The translations under genes and the position numbers were made by a program. The notes beneath the pieces are model-generated. The model was not told the DNA's origin and made no database searches. It saw only the letters and a list, made by a program, of their open reading frames with translations. 64,000 nt of DNA, taken from positions 1 through 64,000 of the forward strand of contig RPFO01000452.1 in assembly GCA_009746045.1 (NCBI GenBank), given 5' to 3'. Shown here one piece after another: positions 12,100 to 22,285 of the stretch. The stretch comes from Mesostigma viride. Taxonomy: Eukaryota; Streptophyta; Mesostigmatophyceae; Mesostigmatales; Mesostigmataceae. The first letter of the stretch is position 1; each line of letters begins with the position of its first letter.

Positions 12100-12790
12100 T
12101 ATAGTGCTAGCAAATGTCACTACCTTTACCTATGCCTGACCTTACAAGTTGAGGATGGTCTAATGTAGTGGCAAACAGGTTATTTACAACAATTCACAGT
12201 TTTTGACATAGTTTGAGGCAACTATACTTACCAAAATGCTTGAAAAAGGCAAAAATTGCACCATTTATGCTAGCAAACGTCACTATTTTGAGATCAAACT
12301 GGGCCCAAACTTGGCCCATGGTCTAATCTAGTGGTGTTTAGGTTGCTTCCAACATTTCATAGCTTTCTGACATAGTTTGATATTGTTTAGTAGCTTACAC
12401 TGAGCAAAATGCTTGAAAATGGCAAAAAATGCACCATTTATGCTAGCAAACGTCACTATTTTGACGTCAGACTGAGCCCAAACTTGGCCCATGGTCTAAT
12501 CTAGTGGTGTTTAGGTTGCTTCCAATATTTCATAGCTTTATGACGTAGTTTGATATTGTTTAGTAGCTTACACTGAGCAAAATGCTTGAAAATGGCAAAA
12601 AATGCAGTATTTATGCTAGCAAACGTCACTATTTTGAGTTCAGATTGACCCCAAACTTTGTGCATGGTCTATTCTAGTGGTAATTAGGTTGCTTGCAAAT
12701 ATCCATGATGGTTTGACGTGATTTAGTACTGTTTCCTATTTATTACTATTTAATTTAACAAAAAATGACAAAAATGTACCTTTATTGCTA
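12100..12790 (+). repeat. Diverged 173-bp tandem repeat, about four units
   Basis: The phrase TATGCTAGCAAACGTCAC recurs with starts near 12268, 12440 and 12613, and weaker forms lie near 12107 and 12787. The central period is 173 bp on both intervals. The best-preserved neighbouring units share most bases, including AACTTGGCCCATGGTCTAA. No open frame is conserved. The unit is near nucleosome length, but there are too few copies to call it a satellite array. Confidence 0.85.
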
Positions 12791-14045
12791 GCAAATGTCA
12801 CCAAGATGACGTCCGATCGATACCAAACTTTGTACGAGGTCTATTTTGGTTGCAAACATCATGCATGACAATTTTCAGCATAAAAAGACAAACTTCGGTA
12901 CGAAGTACATTTTGCGTGCTGGAGTACATTCTTAATGGCTGGTAGGGTAAGCAGCGGCATCATTTTCCCCAGACACTGACGAGCTGGCACCTGTCTCCTA
13001 TAAAGAAAGTGGCTCGTGCTTGTTAGAAAGGAGGCAGTGTGCATTTTGCGGGACACAATGCTTTGGTGGCACATGCGTCAGGTAGGTTGTTCCAATGGTC
13101 TCTTCACCTTTCCCACTGAGTAAATGATAGCCTTTGTCATGCTAACCAGAGCAGCTAGCCACAGGTTGGCTGGATAAAAAGTCAGCTTATTTTCTCTTTA
13201 TATACTGCGTGTGTGGTCCTCAACATGTCCGGCTTGTTGGGCATTTTGGAAGAGGGTTTTTAATGTGTTGTTGGGTGGAACAACTTGGTTGTTGGCACAA
13301 AATCACACATTATTAGCCTGAGATAGGCATGACATATGCTGCTCAGGCGTGTCGTCCTACCAGCCTTGTTGTTAAGGGTAGACTCACAAGGCTGGCTGTG
13401 ACGATGGAGGGGTGGGGCGTATGACGCTCCGGACATCCTCCTCACACTCCGTGATCAAAGTGGGCATGTTTTTGGGTGTCTAGGGTAGCAAAACAGATGT
13501 CATTTTGGCTCAGCACTAGCTAAATTCTCTTTTAGCGTCTACCCAGGTGGCATCACAGGAAAATCAATAACTTGAGCTACGCTTGTCAGAATGAGCTCAA
13601 ACTTTGGGGTTGTGTTTCCCCCCACTCAGTGGAATTTAAAATGTATGGATGACCCAATCTGATGTGTTAATGATTTGATTTATTTTTTTTTGCTCAAAAA
13701 AGTACCCATTTTGCGGGAAAATTAATAACTCAAACAAATGTGACCATTTTGGCCATGTAAATAGCCCAGCTTTTAAAAAAGTGGGGGAACTTTGCAGAAA
13801 TGTATGGGCAGGTCATTTGGATAAGTGGTTTGTCTTGGGCAAAATATCTCATAAATAGCGTCTTTTTCTATTTTTAGCTCGCCACCGGTGCGTGGTTGGG
13901 CGTAGTACCCCCAACAAGTGGTGGCATGAATGTCCAAACATCATATTTATGGTACTCAATCATCACTAGATGGTTCCCGAGTGCATTGGAACTGAAATTC
14001 ATTAAAGTCAGTTTTTCAGGCTTTTGGACGTGCGAGTCCCCTTAA

Positions 14046-15830
14046 TTGCCTTCGCAGCCCTCGAGCTGTCCGAGAGAGAGCAACGCCGGGGTCGGCAGTG
14101 AGCCAGGTTCGCCCCGCCTCGCGCGGCCGCCTCCGAAACCTCCTCAGACTGCACGCATTTCTTATGCGTGCAGACGCAGACTCATTCTACCTGGCCACCC
14201 GAGCCAACCGTCGGCGTCGCCTCGACGCGTTGGCAGGATGAGAATCGAAACGGTGATTGAAAGCATTAAGTCCTCAACCCGCCCCTCCTACCCCATGCAC
14301 CACCTAGCTCCGCCCGGCCCCACCCCCATCACCACCCTGCTCCATCTCCGCCCCCACCCCCGCCTGCACCCCGCCGGCTTTTCGGTACGCACTGAACGCG
14401 CGCCCTTGGCGTGCCCTTGGTCATCGCCACCTTCAACGCTCGCACGCTCCAGCCCGACGCTGACCGCTGTCACTGCTTGCGCAGCGACGACTGTAAGTGC
14501 CATCGAGTCTCCTATCTTATTGGTTTCTGCATCGACAATAATATCGCCATCCCGGGAATCCAAGAACACAGGCGCACTGCATCGGCCCGCGGACCGACTG
14601 CCCTTGCTGCTGACGACATCGACGGCTGGCGGTTCTATTACGGAGGCGGCGACGGCACTGGGAACGGGGGCGTCGGTCTCCTCTGCTCCCCGCTCGCCGT
14701 ACGACACATGGGCGATCGAACCCCAGCTGGTTTGAACGCTCGGCTCCTTGTGGCCACCTTCCATTCGGTGGAGGGCCACTCAACCTACGCCTTGACGGTG
14801 GGCGTCGGTGACGCACCCCACTCCGGCCACCCAGAACAAGATCGCAAGGATCCTTCTTTGCAGCGCTGGAGAACCTGGCGAACGGCACCCCGGTCGCAAC
14901 TACACCCCTAGCATTAGTAGTTTTATATAAATAAGTAGCTTCTGGAAAATGTTCTGGCTGAAAACCAGGAAACAAACAAAAGAAAATTAATTAATTAACT
15001 CCGGGGGCTGAGGACTGGACTAAACAAACAAACAAACAAAATTAAATTAATTAACTCCTGTGGGCTCTGGGTATCACTGACCTCCACTGACTCTAGCCTA
15101 TGGCCGCCGAAGGGGGGCCGCCGGGCCGGATTTCCCGTCCGGCCGAATTGGGGACGGCGTGTACGATATCTACCAAACAAACAAAAGAAATTTATTAATT
15201 AAATAAGTACCCATGTGCCTTGAACGGCTGCAGGACAAACAAACAAACAAAAGGTTTTGATTAAATAATAAAGAACCCTGGCTCCCAACAAACAATCCAG
15301 GGTTATTCGTAATGCAAATACGGCAAAAATTGACCCATAATAACCAACTACTAATGCTAGGGGTGTACCTCGCTCTGCCGGCTACTGGACGCCAACGCAA
15401 CGCTACCACCGGGTACTGGCGGATGTCAGCACGCCCCCAACGGTACGGTCTCCAATGCCAACACTGAACTTTTTGCTGATTTGCTTACGACATGCGATTT
15501 GGTCACTGCCAACTCCAGATGCTTTGGTCACCCACACCTCGCCAACTGGCACTGAACGCTGCATCGACTATGTTGTAATGCGCAAGCGTAATCAAGGATC
15601 TGTACTGGCTGCTCGCTCGCACGTGATCCCACTGGTGCGCTCCGATCATCACATGTCACCGGCCGCCCGCATCCGCCTGCGATTCCCCTCGCACTTTAAT
15701 TCGTCATCACGTACGTGGCACCCCCTGATTTGCGCACAATGCAGTTGCTTGAGATTACAATTAATTCGCCAAAAGCCGGTACCTTTCTGCTACGGTGGAC
15801 CGGTTGCTCGCCAATAGCGTCATCAGGCGG
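14046..15830 (+). pseudogene. LINE fragment: APE-type endonuclease domain, split by a MITE
   Basis: The plus strand encodes an endonuclease/exonuclease/phosphatase start (VIATFNARTLQPDADR, then FCIDNNIAIPGIQEHR, from about 14417). This matches the N-x-R-T-L and Q-E-H pattern of LINE endonucleases. After 15367 the same protein continues with ELFADLLTTCDLVTANSR and FGHPHLANWH. Deleting the MITE plus one copy of its TA joins both halves in frame through ENLANGTPVATT and SLCRLLDANATL. Stops and frame changes elsewhere show that it is dead. An RT region is not seen in this piece. Confidence 0.7.
14903..15365. mobile_element. 463-bp MITE with 20-bp TIRs and TA duplication
   Basis: Perfect 20-bp TIRs (CACCCCTAGCATTAGTAGTT at 14903-14922, reverse complement at 15346-15365) are flanked by TA at 14901-14902 and 15366-15367. 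A TA duplication suggests the Tc1/mariner superfamily. The interior is AT-rich with AAACAAAC runs and no ORF, so it is non-autonomous. Removing it restores the host LINE reading frame. Confidence 0.9.
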
Positions 15831-16031
15831 AGCCAATTTTCGGAAGAACCGTTAGGTTCGCCAGAATTGGCGAAGCTTATAAGGCCGTACACGTGAGAAA
15901 ACATAGGAATAGGGGGTGAAAATCCGTCAATCCATTTCCATCCATACATACATGATACATCCATCCATCCACCGAATTTGTCCCGAATTTGCAAGCATAA
16001 GGGTGAGTTTCTTCCGAAAATTGGCTCCGCC
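15826..16031. repeat. Fold-back with 23-bp perfect arms
   Basis: The sequence at 15826-15848 (GGCGGAGCCAATTTTCGG and five more bases) is the exact reverse complement of 16009-16031. The 160-bp interior contains (CATC)n-like runs. It may be a small MITE, but no target duplication is evident. Confidence 0.8.
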
Positions 16032-16135
16032 GTAGAGTTTCAACGGGCAAGTTGCAAACACGCACGTTACTTGATAAGTTGATATGATGTAGCTGACCTG
16101 CTGATGTGAACACCCGCGCCGGGCACTTTTCCCAC

Positions 16136-16440
16136 AGCCGGATCCGTCCGGATCCGGCAGCCGGATCCGTCCGGATCCGGCAGCCAGATCCGACAGATCC
16201 GGCTGTAAACGAACCGCTGGACACTGGACAGAGGCTGACGCTGAAAAGCCGTTTCCTTATCTCTGCTGCCCATAGGCGGCGTCAGCCTCTGTCCAGTGTC
16301 CAGCGGTTCGTTTACAGCCGGATCTGTCGGATCCGGCAGCCGGATCCGACAGATCCGGCTGTAAACGAACCGCTGGACACTGGACAGAGGCTGACGCTGA
16401 AAAGCCGTTTCCTTATCTCTGCTGCCCATAGGCGGCGTGG
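16136..16440. repeat. Palindrome cluster with GGATCC-rich units
   Basis: A 36-bp block (GTAAACGAACCGCTGGACAC and 16 more bases) occurs direct at 16205-16240, inverted at 16280-16315 and direct at 16361-16396. The inverted and second direct copies, with the GGATCC-rich DNA between them, form an almost perfect palindrome of 117 bp centred on 16338. The downstream block CTGAAAAGCCGTTTCCTTAT is also repeated (16241 and 16397). Upstream, 16137-16190 contains tandem CAGCCGGATCCGTCCGGATC units. There is no credible coding content. Confidence 0.93.
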
Positions 16441-19400
16441 GCAACAAAAAAAACAGCGGAGGTGTTCGGTGAACCTTGGGGAAAACACAGGCTGTAATGG
16501 AGGCGTGGGTACTTGTAACAACAAGAACAACAACAAGAAGAACAACAACAACATCGGTGTAAAACTGGCTTTTGGTTCTCAAATTCTCAGAGGGCGGGGG
16601 CTGAGGACAACATCATCATCATCAACAACAACAACACCGCGACTGCGCGATTGCCAAATGCCAGGGCACGCCATCGTCTGTTAGACTTAGGGCCTCGCAA
16701 CCCCCCACAATTCCGCGAGAAAAAGTGGGAACTAGTTGGCGCCAAAAGGGAACCACCCAGCTGCGAGGCAGCATCCGGGCAATATTGCGGGGAAAGATGG
16801 CCGGGGTGTGCTCATCAACCTTCCTGACTATTGCGTACTTGGCTATCCTCCAAGCCATATTGGTCGTGGTACGCTTGCTGACGACATCATTGTGGATCCA
16901 GGTTTTCTTTTTTTTACCGGGCTCTCTCGTGCCGCGCTAGTGATCCGACAGTGATATTGATATGATATATTAGGGGCTTTAGCTTCCCGCCTTTGTTTAA
17001 TTTCGGTACCCACTGTTTCAGTATTCAGATCACATATCGTAGCCACGTTTGCACAGCTTCTGTGAGAACGGCTGTCGATCGTGCAGTAATTCGGCATATA
17101 TGATATAATGCCGGATTTAAAGCGAAGAGATGGTAAAGGCGGATCATGCATGTTATAAAACCTTGTTTACATTACGATACTTCTAGATCTTCATGGACCA
17201 TATTATTAGTATCTCTTGTTAGCGTTGGCTTTGTTTATTTTTACGTGGGTGCCTTAACTCTGCTGAAAGCAATTTTATTTTTTAATATATATGTAAATAT
17301 TACACTTCTTTCTCGATTGCTGAATAGCCAAGTTAGCAGCATCAACCCGGCTGGTCACCCGGCCGCGCGCGCTCCGTTCATCAGATATTCCATGGATGGC
17401 TCATGGATCATATCAGCCTTTATATACATACCGCTGCTGACTACCAGTTCCGTCAACGCACCACTAGCTGTACTAGAGCTAACTAAGTACTCCCACGTAC
17501 ACTTGGGTAGTTTCGCACCCAGACTATTAAATGCCAGGCGACACTCTTAGTGAGTAGTTTTTATGATGCGCCTGAGGTTTGCCTTCGGGCATAACAGAAG
17601 GCCGGACGTGGCAGTCCCTCCCCCCTTCTGATCTTCTGTGTAGCATATTCAGGAATTGAAATCTCAAGATGCTCGGATCCTTGTTTTCCCTACAGCAGGA
17701 TTGTGTGTGTTAATTGATTTAGTTGTATATCAGCCTTCGATAATTAGCTGTGTTACATGTCAACCATATCAATTACCACCATGACTGGCAATGAATAGCT
17801 TGTTGTGAAGAGGCCCCGCAACTCGCAAGCGGCCAATACACTTGGGGTCAGGGGGGGGGGAAACGGGGCCGGGAGTATCATAATTGTGTAAATAATAAGA
17901 ACTAGCCGTTTGCGACAATGCCCTAGCGCGTGTGCATTTTTGTTGTTTGGGGGGGGGGGGGGGGGAAGAGGGGGGAAGGAAGGCGGGGAAGACACCCCCG
18001 ACTATTCTCAACCCCTGGTCCCTGCGGAGAGGGGCGAATCATCAGGGATTCAGCCATTCAGGGGTCGTCCACCCACCCCCCTATTATAGGGGGAGCCCCC
18101 CCCCCCCCCCCCCTTTCCAAGCTGGGTTCTGAGGGTTCTGCCCCCTGCTAACCTGCGCCGTACGGGGGCTTCAACCGGCCTGGGGGGGGGCGGGCAGCTA
18201 GGAGGGCTTCGAGCCTTCGCCCCCCACCACTGGGTGATCCATGCAGATTCAAAGGAGGGATAGGGGCGGTCGAAGCAGCTAGGGGGCGTGGGGGGCATGT
18301 AAAGGGGATAGACATAGCATGATTCGTACTAACACGACATCATCCCTGCCCACCTTCTTGTTTGATTTGTTCCTACTGCAGCAGCCCCGGATGGCGCTCG
18401 CAGGTTCGTTTTGCATGAAGAATCCTGGTGTGATATATCATTGACCTGTAGCACACCTTCGCGTGCCTGCCCGTCATAACTCCTTGATGTGAAGCATGAT
18501 CACTCGATCTGATAGCCTTTTCTTCAGTCATACACCCCTCGCATTGTTAATTTTACCAAAGAATTGTGAGGCTGGGCGACCATCGCGACCACCTGCAAAC
18601 GAAAAATAAAAGAAAAGACTTTAATTAATCAATTCACGAGTGTACTCCCCTGTCGTTTTTCTATAGCCAAACAAACAAAGAAAGCGTAAATATTTATTCT
18701 TTGACGTTTGTTTTCACGTTTGCTGCTTTCTGACGACAATGTAAGATCGGTTGATATTAGTTAGTTTCGGCTTCGTCCTCTAGGTTTGTACGTCTTAGTA
18801 CTACCAGATTCCAGCCGTGGTCAACCTGCCTACGCAGCCAGTTCAACGGTGGTTCGTTAACCAACCTAACTAACTATCTAATAAATAATGTAATTGGATG
18901 GGCCCAGTAGTACTTCCAACCAATAAAACAATATTATGTTTTACTGAAGGCCGGCCTTTCGGCTGAACCGAATTAAAAGGGTTAACAATGCGGGGGGTGT
19001 ATGTACTTGGCGTTGCACATCCATGCCCAACCTTCAACCATATTATTCCCATTTTCCATACTCACTTTGCGTGAGGTGTGCACACAGAATTATTATGTAC
19101 TAGCCTTCTCTCTATCTCCAGGCCGTGAGCACTAGCGTGTACAGCTGCCAGCATTGAAGCTTCGTATAAAAGCGCATGAAGATGATTGCCTTGTGTCACA
19201 GTGTATATAGTGTCTAATTCTCCACTGAGTGCCCTAGTTGCATCCATGAGCAGCCTCCGTTGCATCGGCCAATGCAACCAGCATAAGCGATTCCCGGCCT
19301 GCTAATGCATTTGAAGTTCATATGAATGGTACATGTTGTTCCTTATTGTCATGGACGAGTGGTGAGCGGCATCATTGGGTATAACATTTAGGTCCATGCA

Positions 19401-20392
19401 TACAATTGTACCACATAATTTATCAGTAGCTAGGTCTGGCCACCGTGCAACTTAACTAACAATTAACCATCAACCCCACATAGTACCCCCCAAGTCCCAA
19501 CCCCACCCGGCACCCCACCAGTCGAGGGCACTTTCATTGGTGCCATTATGCCACTGAGTAAATGTGGATGATGAGTATCTAACTTTGTGCCTGGGGCAGC
19601 TGCAGTTGTTGCATGGCCGGGACTGGGAAGGAGTTACTGCTCCCATATTTTGTGTATTGGCCAATGATGTCGGCATGTTGGAACCTCACATCTCCATTGT
19701 CCTTTTCCGCATCCCCATCTGTTTGTTGTTTTATCTGTGCATGTTAGCTCATACATGTGCCTCTTAATGCTCTAACTCCGCTCACCTTGCCGACCCTTGC
19801 TCCGACGCCCCCTCTAAAACTTACTGGCCTCGCACCATACTAACAGTCCGCCAATCACGTCGATCATGTGCACCACTTGATACGTTACCTAGGAACTTGT
19901 CACTGCTGTGCATGCCTGCCTAAATGCATATCTACACACACGTGCACACGCACACCCACGACACCCATGCCCACCAATGCACCCACAGCGCCGCTGGGAA
20001 CCCGGCCATGCAGATCCCTTTCCACCATGGTCGACCCCGTATCCCTCCCATTCCTGCATCAATCCCCCCATCCTGCACCAACCCAAATGTTGTGAATGCA
20101 TCATGAACGGGTGGGTTCTGTCTGTACTGTATGTTAGTGAAGCGGGGCCATTGGCTAGCTGGGCATGCCATGTGGTGTTGCTGGCCCTCCCCGCGAGTCT
20201 ATGCACGTAGAACTGGCTGCAATTCTTCTGGCTCGTTCATGGTTATGTTTTGTGAGCGGGCCACACATGTCAAATCAGGCTGGCTTCGCCCTTGGCGTGT
20301 CGTGTGGCATGTTGGAATGCTGAGGCTGGCCCATCGTGTCAACATTCATTGTGGTATGTATGCTGTGGGCCCTTTTACTCCCACACGCACAG
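16441..20392. other. Intergenic or upstream intronic DNA, no supported gene
   Basis: I find no exon I would defend here. Notable sequence: AAC/AAG-rich runs at 16515-16560, poly-G and poly-C runs at 17948-17964 and 18098-18112, and short AT-rich stretches near 18600-18720. One or more 5' exons of the downstream gene, including its start codon and any signal peptide, should lie in or before this stretch, but I cannot place them. Confidence 0.6.
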
Positions 20393-22285
20393 GCACGGAC
20401 GGCGACGACTTCATCGATATATATGCCTTAAATTTGTTTAATAGCATTGACGTATCAGGCGAGAACGGCAACGACAGAATCGATATAGAGGTCACGGATA
20501 TTCATGATAATAGCGTGGCTGTATCAGGCGGCGATGGCAGCGACGACATATATGTTGATGTGATGTATAGCGGCAACATGGACGTATCAGGCGATAATGG
20601 CGACGACAGCATGTTTGTAAATACGTTTGACACTACTGGTAATATTGCTGCATCAGGCGGCGATGGCAGCGACGTGATTGTTCTGGATGTCTATACCACC
20701 AATGACCATATTGCTGTATCAGGCGGCAATGGCAGCGACGACATATATGTTGATGTCATTAACGCTAACAATGGCGGGATAACTGTATCAGGTGGCGATG
20801 GCAGCGACTACGTCGGTGTGGCTGTCGAACACACTGAAGGTGATGTTGCTGTATCCGGCGAGAATGGCGACGACGTGGTCGTTGTGGATGTCCAATACAC
20901 TGAAGGCGATGTTGCTGCATCAGGCGGCAGTGGCAGCGACTACGTCTATATGGGTGTCTATAGAAGTGATGGCGATGTTGCTGCATCAGGCGGCAATGGC
21001 AGCGACTTCTTAAATGTGAATGTCTATAGAACTAGTGGCAACGTGGCTGTTGCGGGCGAGAATGGCGGCGACCGCGTCGATGTGGATGTCCAATACACTG
21101 AAGGCGATGTTGCTGTATCAGGCGGCAATGGCGAGGACAGAATGGATGTATATGTCTATGATGCTGGTGGTGACGTTGCTGTATCAGGCGGGGACGCCAA
21201 GGACAGAATGGATGTATATGTCTATGATGCTGTTGGTGACGTTGCTGTATCAGGCGGGGACGGCGACGATAACATGGATGTTGGGGCTGGACTTGGCAAC
21301 AAATTTGACATATCAGGCGGCGCTGGCAACGATGACGTTGGTCTTTACGTTGGACGTGTTGGCTTTAACGTTAATGTACACGGCGGGGATGGCAATGACA
21401 CCATTGGTGTTGATGTTTCAGAGACCATGAACATGGACGTCTCAGGCGAGAGCGGCGACGACGTTATCCACGTAGATAACACTCTTCTTAACCAGGGCGT
21501 CCTTGAGGTATCAGGTGGGCATGGCAGCGACCTCGTCCGTGTTGATGTCAACACTGTTTTATATGGCGACATTGCTGTATCGGGAGGCGATGGCGGTGAT
21601 TACATTGGTGTTTATGTCTCTGATGGCAACGGGTTCGCCAACAACATTTCCGTAGCAGGCGGCGATGGCAACGACGGCATCTTTGTTGGTGTCCGTGATA
21701 CCGATGGCAGCATTGCTGTTTCGGGCGAGAATGGGAACGACATAATCGGTGTTTTGGTCTCTGGTACCGACGGCAGCATTGCTGTTTCGGGCGAGAATGG
21801 CAACGACCACATCGATGTATATGTCGTTGATCATAATGGTGATGTTGCTGTGTCAGGCGGTGATGGGAATGACAACGTGCGTGTGAGCAGCCAAGCCTTT
21901 GAGGCCTTCACTGTGCTGGGGGGCAGCGGCAACGACACACTCACCAGTATCGGGTCAGGCCGTGGCACCATGGATGGTGGTGATGGGTCAGACACGGTCT
22001 GGGGCGGTGCTGGCAATGACACCTTGTCAGGGGGGCGGGGGGATGACTACCTCCACGGGGAGGATCATGATGCGGACTATGATAGTATATATGGCGGTGC
22101 GGGCAGTGACATCCTGTATGGTGGTACGGCCGACCTCGTCGATGGTGGAGAGGATGATGACATCCTTCTGGGTGTGGATGGCAGCACGCGGTTCTTTGGC
22201 GGGCCGGGCCTGAACATCATCATCGACGGGCGAGGGCTCAATTACGCAGTCAACAACACGGACGGGGGCGTGGACGAGTATGCAG
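20393..22285 (+). repeat. RTX-like coding tandem repeat (about 75-bp unit)
   Basis: About 22 imperfect units of roughly 22-27 residues, each with the core GDVAVSGGNGSDxIxVDV, followed by four or five classical GGxGxDxL nonapeptides at about 21916-22110. Variation is concentrated between the G/D cores while the Asp positions are retained, which suggests selection on the protein. The units TEGDVAVSGGNG and DGSIAVSGENGND are near-identical neighbours, showing recent local duplications. Confidence 0.93.

Larger units (their letters stand above)
4460..12947. mobile_element. PIF/Harbinger-like DNA transposon, 8.5 kb, nested in the TTAA element
   Basis: The 32-bp TIRs at 4460-4491 and 12916-12947 (beginning CCCTGCCAGCCGTTA and CCCTACCAGCCATTA) differ at two positions. 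The flanking trinucleotide TAA is duplicated at 4457-4459 and 12948-12950. A TWA target duplication is the hallmark of PIF/Harbinger. The paralogous TTAA-type element near 59 kb reads straight through with a single TAA at 59446-59448, so both boundaries are confirmed by an empty site. The cargo is hexanucleotide minisatellites, a long inverted repeat (8202-8816), ORFs at 8743-9249 and 9722-11437, and a 173-bp tandem repeat. No Harbinger DDE nuclease or Myb-like protein is recognisable, so the superfamily rests on the ends alone. Confidence 0.8.
3643..14041. mobile_element. TTAA-flanked DNA transposon (piggyBac/Kolobok-type ends), interrupted
   Basis: The element starts GGGGACTCG at 3643 and ends with the reverse complement at 14041. 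It is flanked by TTAA at 3639-3642 and 14042-14045. Both subterminal regions recur in the elements at 28083-29490 and 50463-52379: a GGTGCGCGCACC-type palindrome on the left, and a GCGTCTTTTTCTAT block near the right end. If the nested 8.5-kb insert is removed the element is about 1.9 kb, the same size as the copy at 50463. TTAA duplications are characteristic of the piggyBac and Kolobok superfamilies; which one applies here is not decided. No transposase is recognised, so it is probably non-autonomous. Confidence 0.75.

Noticed and set aside
17940-18120. Long G and C runs as a possible structured element
   Set aside because: Homopolymer runs without period or pairing beyond the trivial; length is probably unreliable in the assembly.
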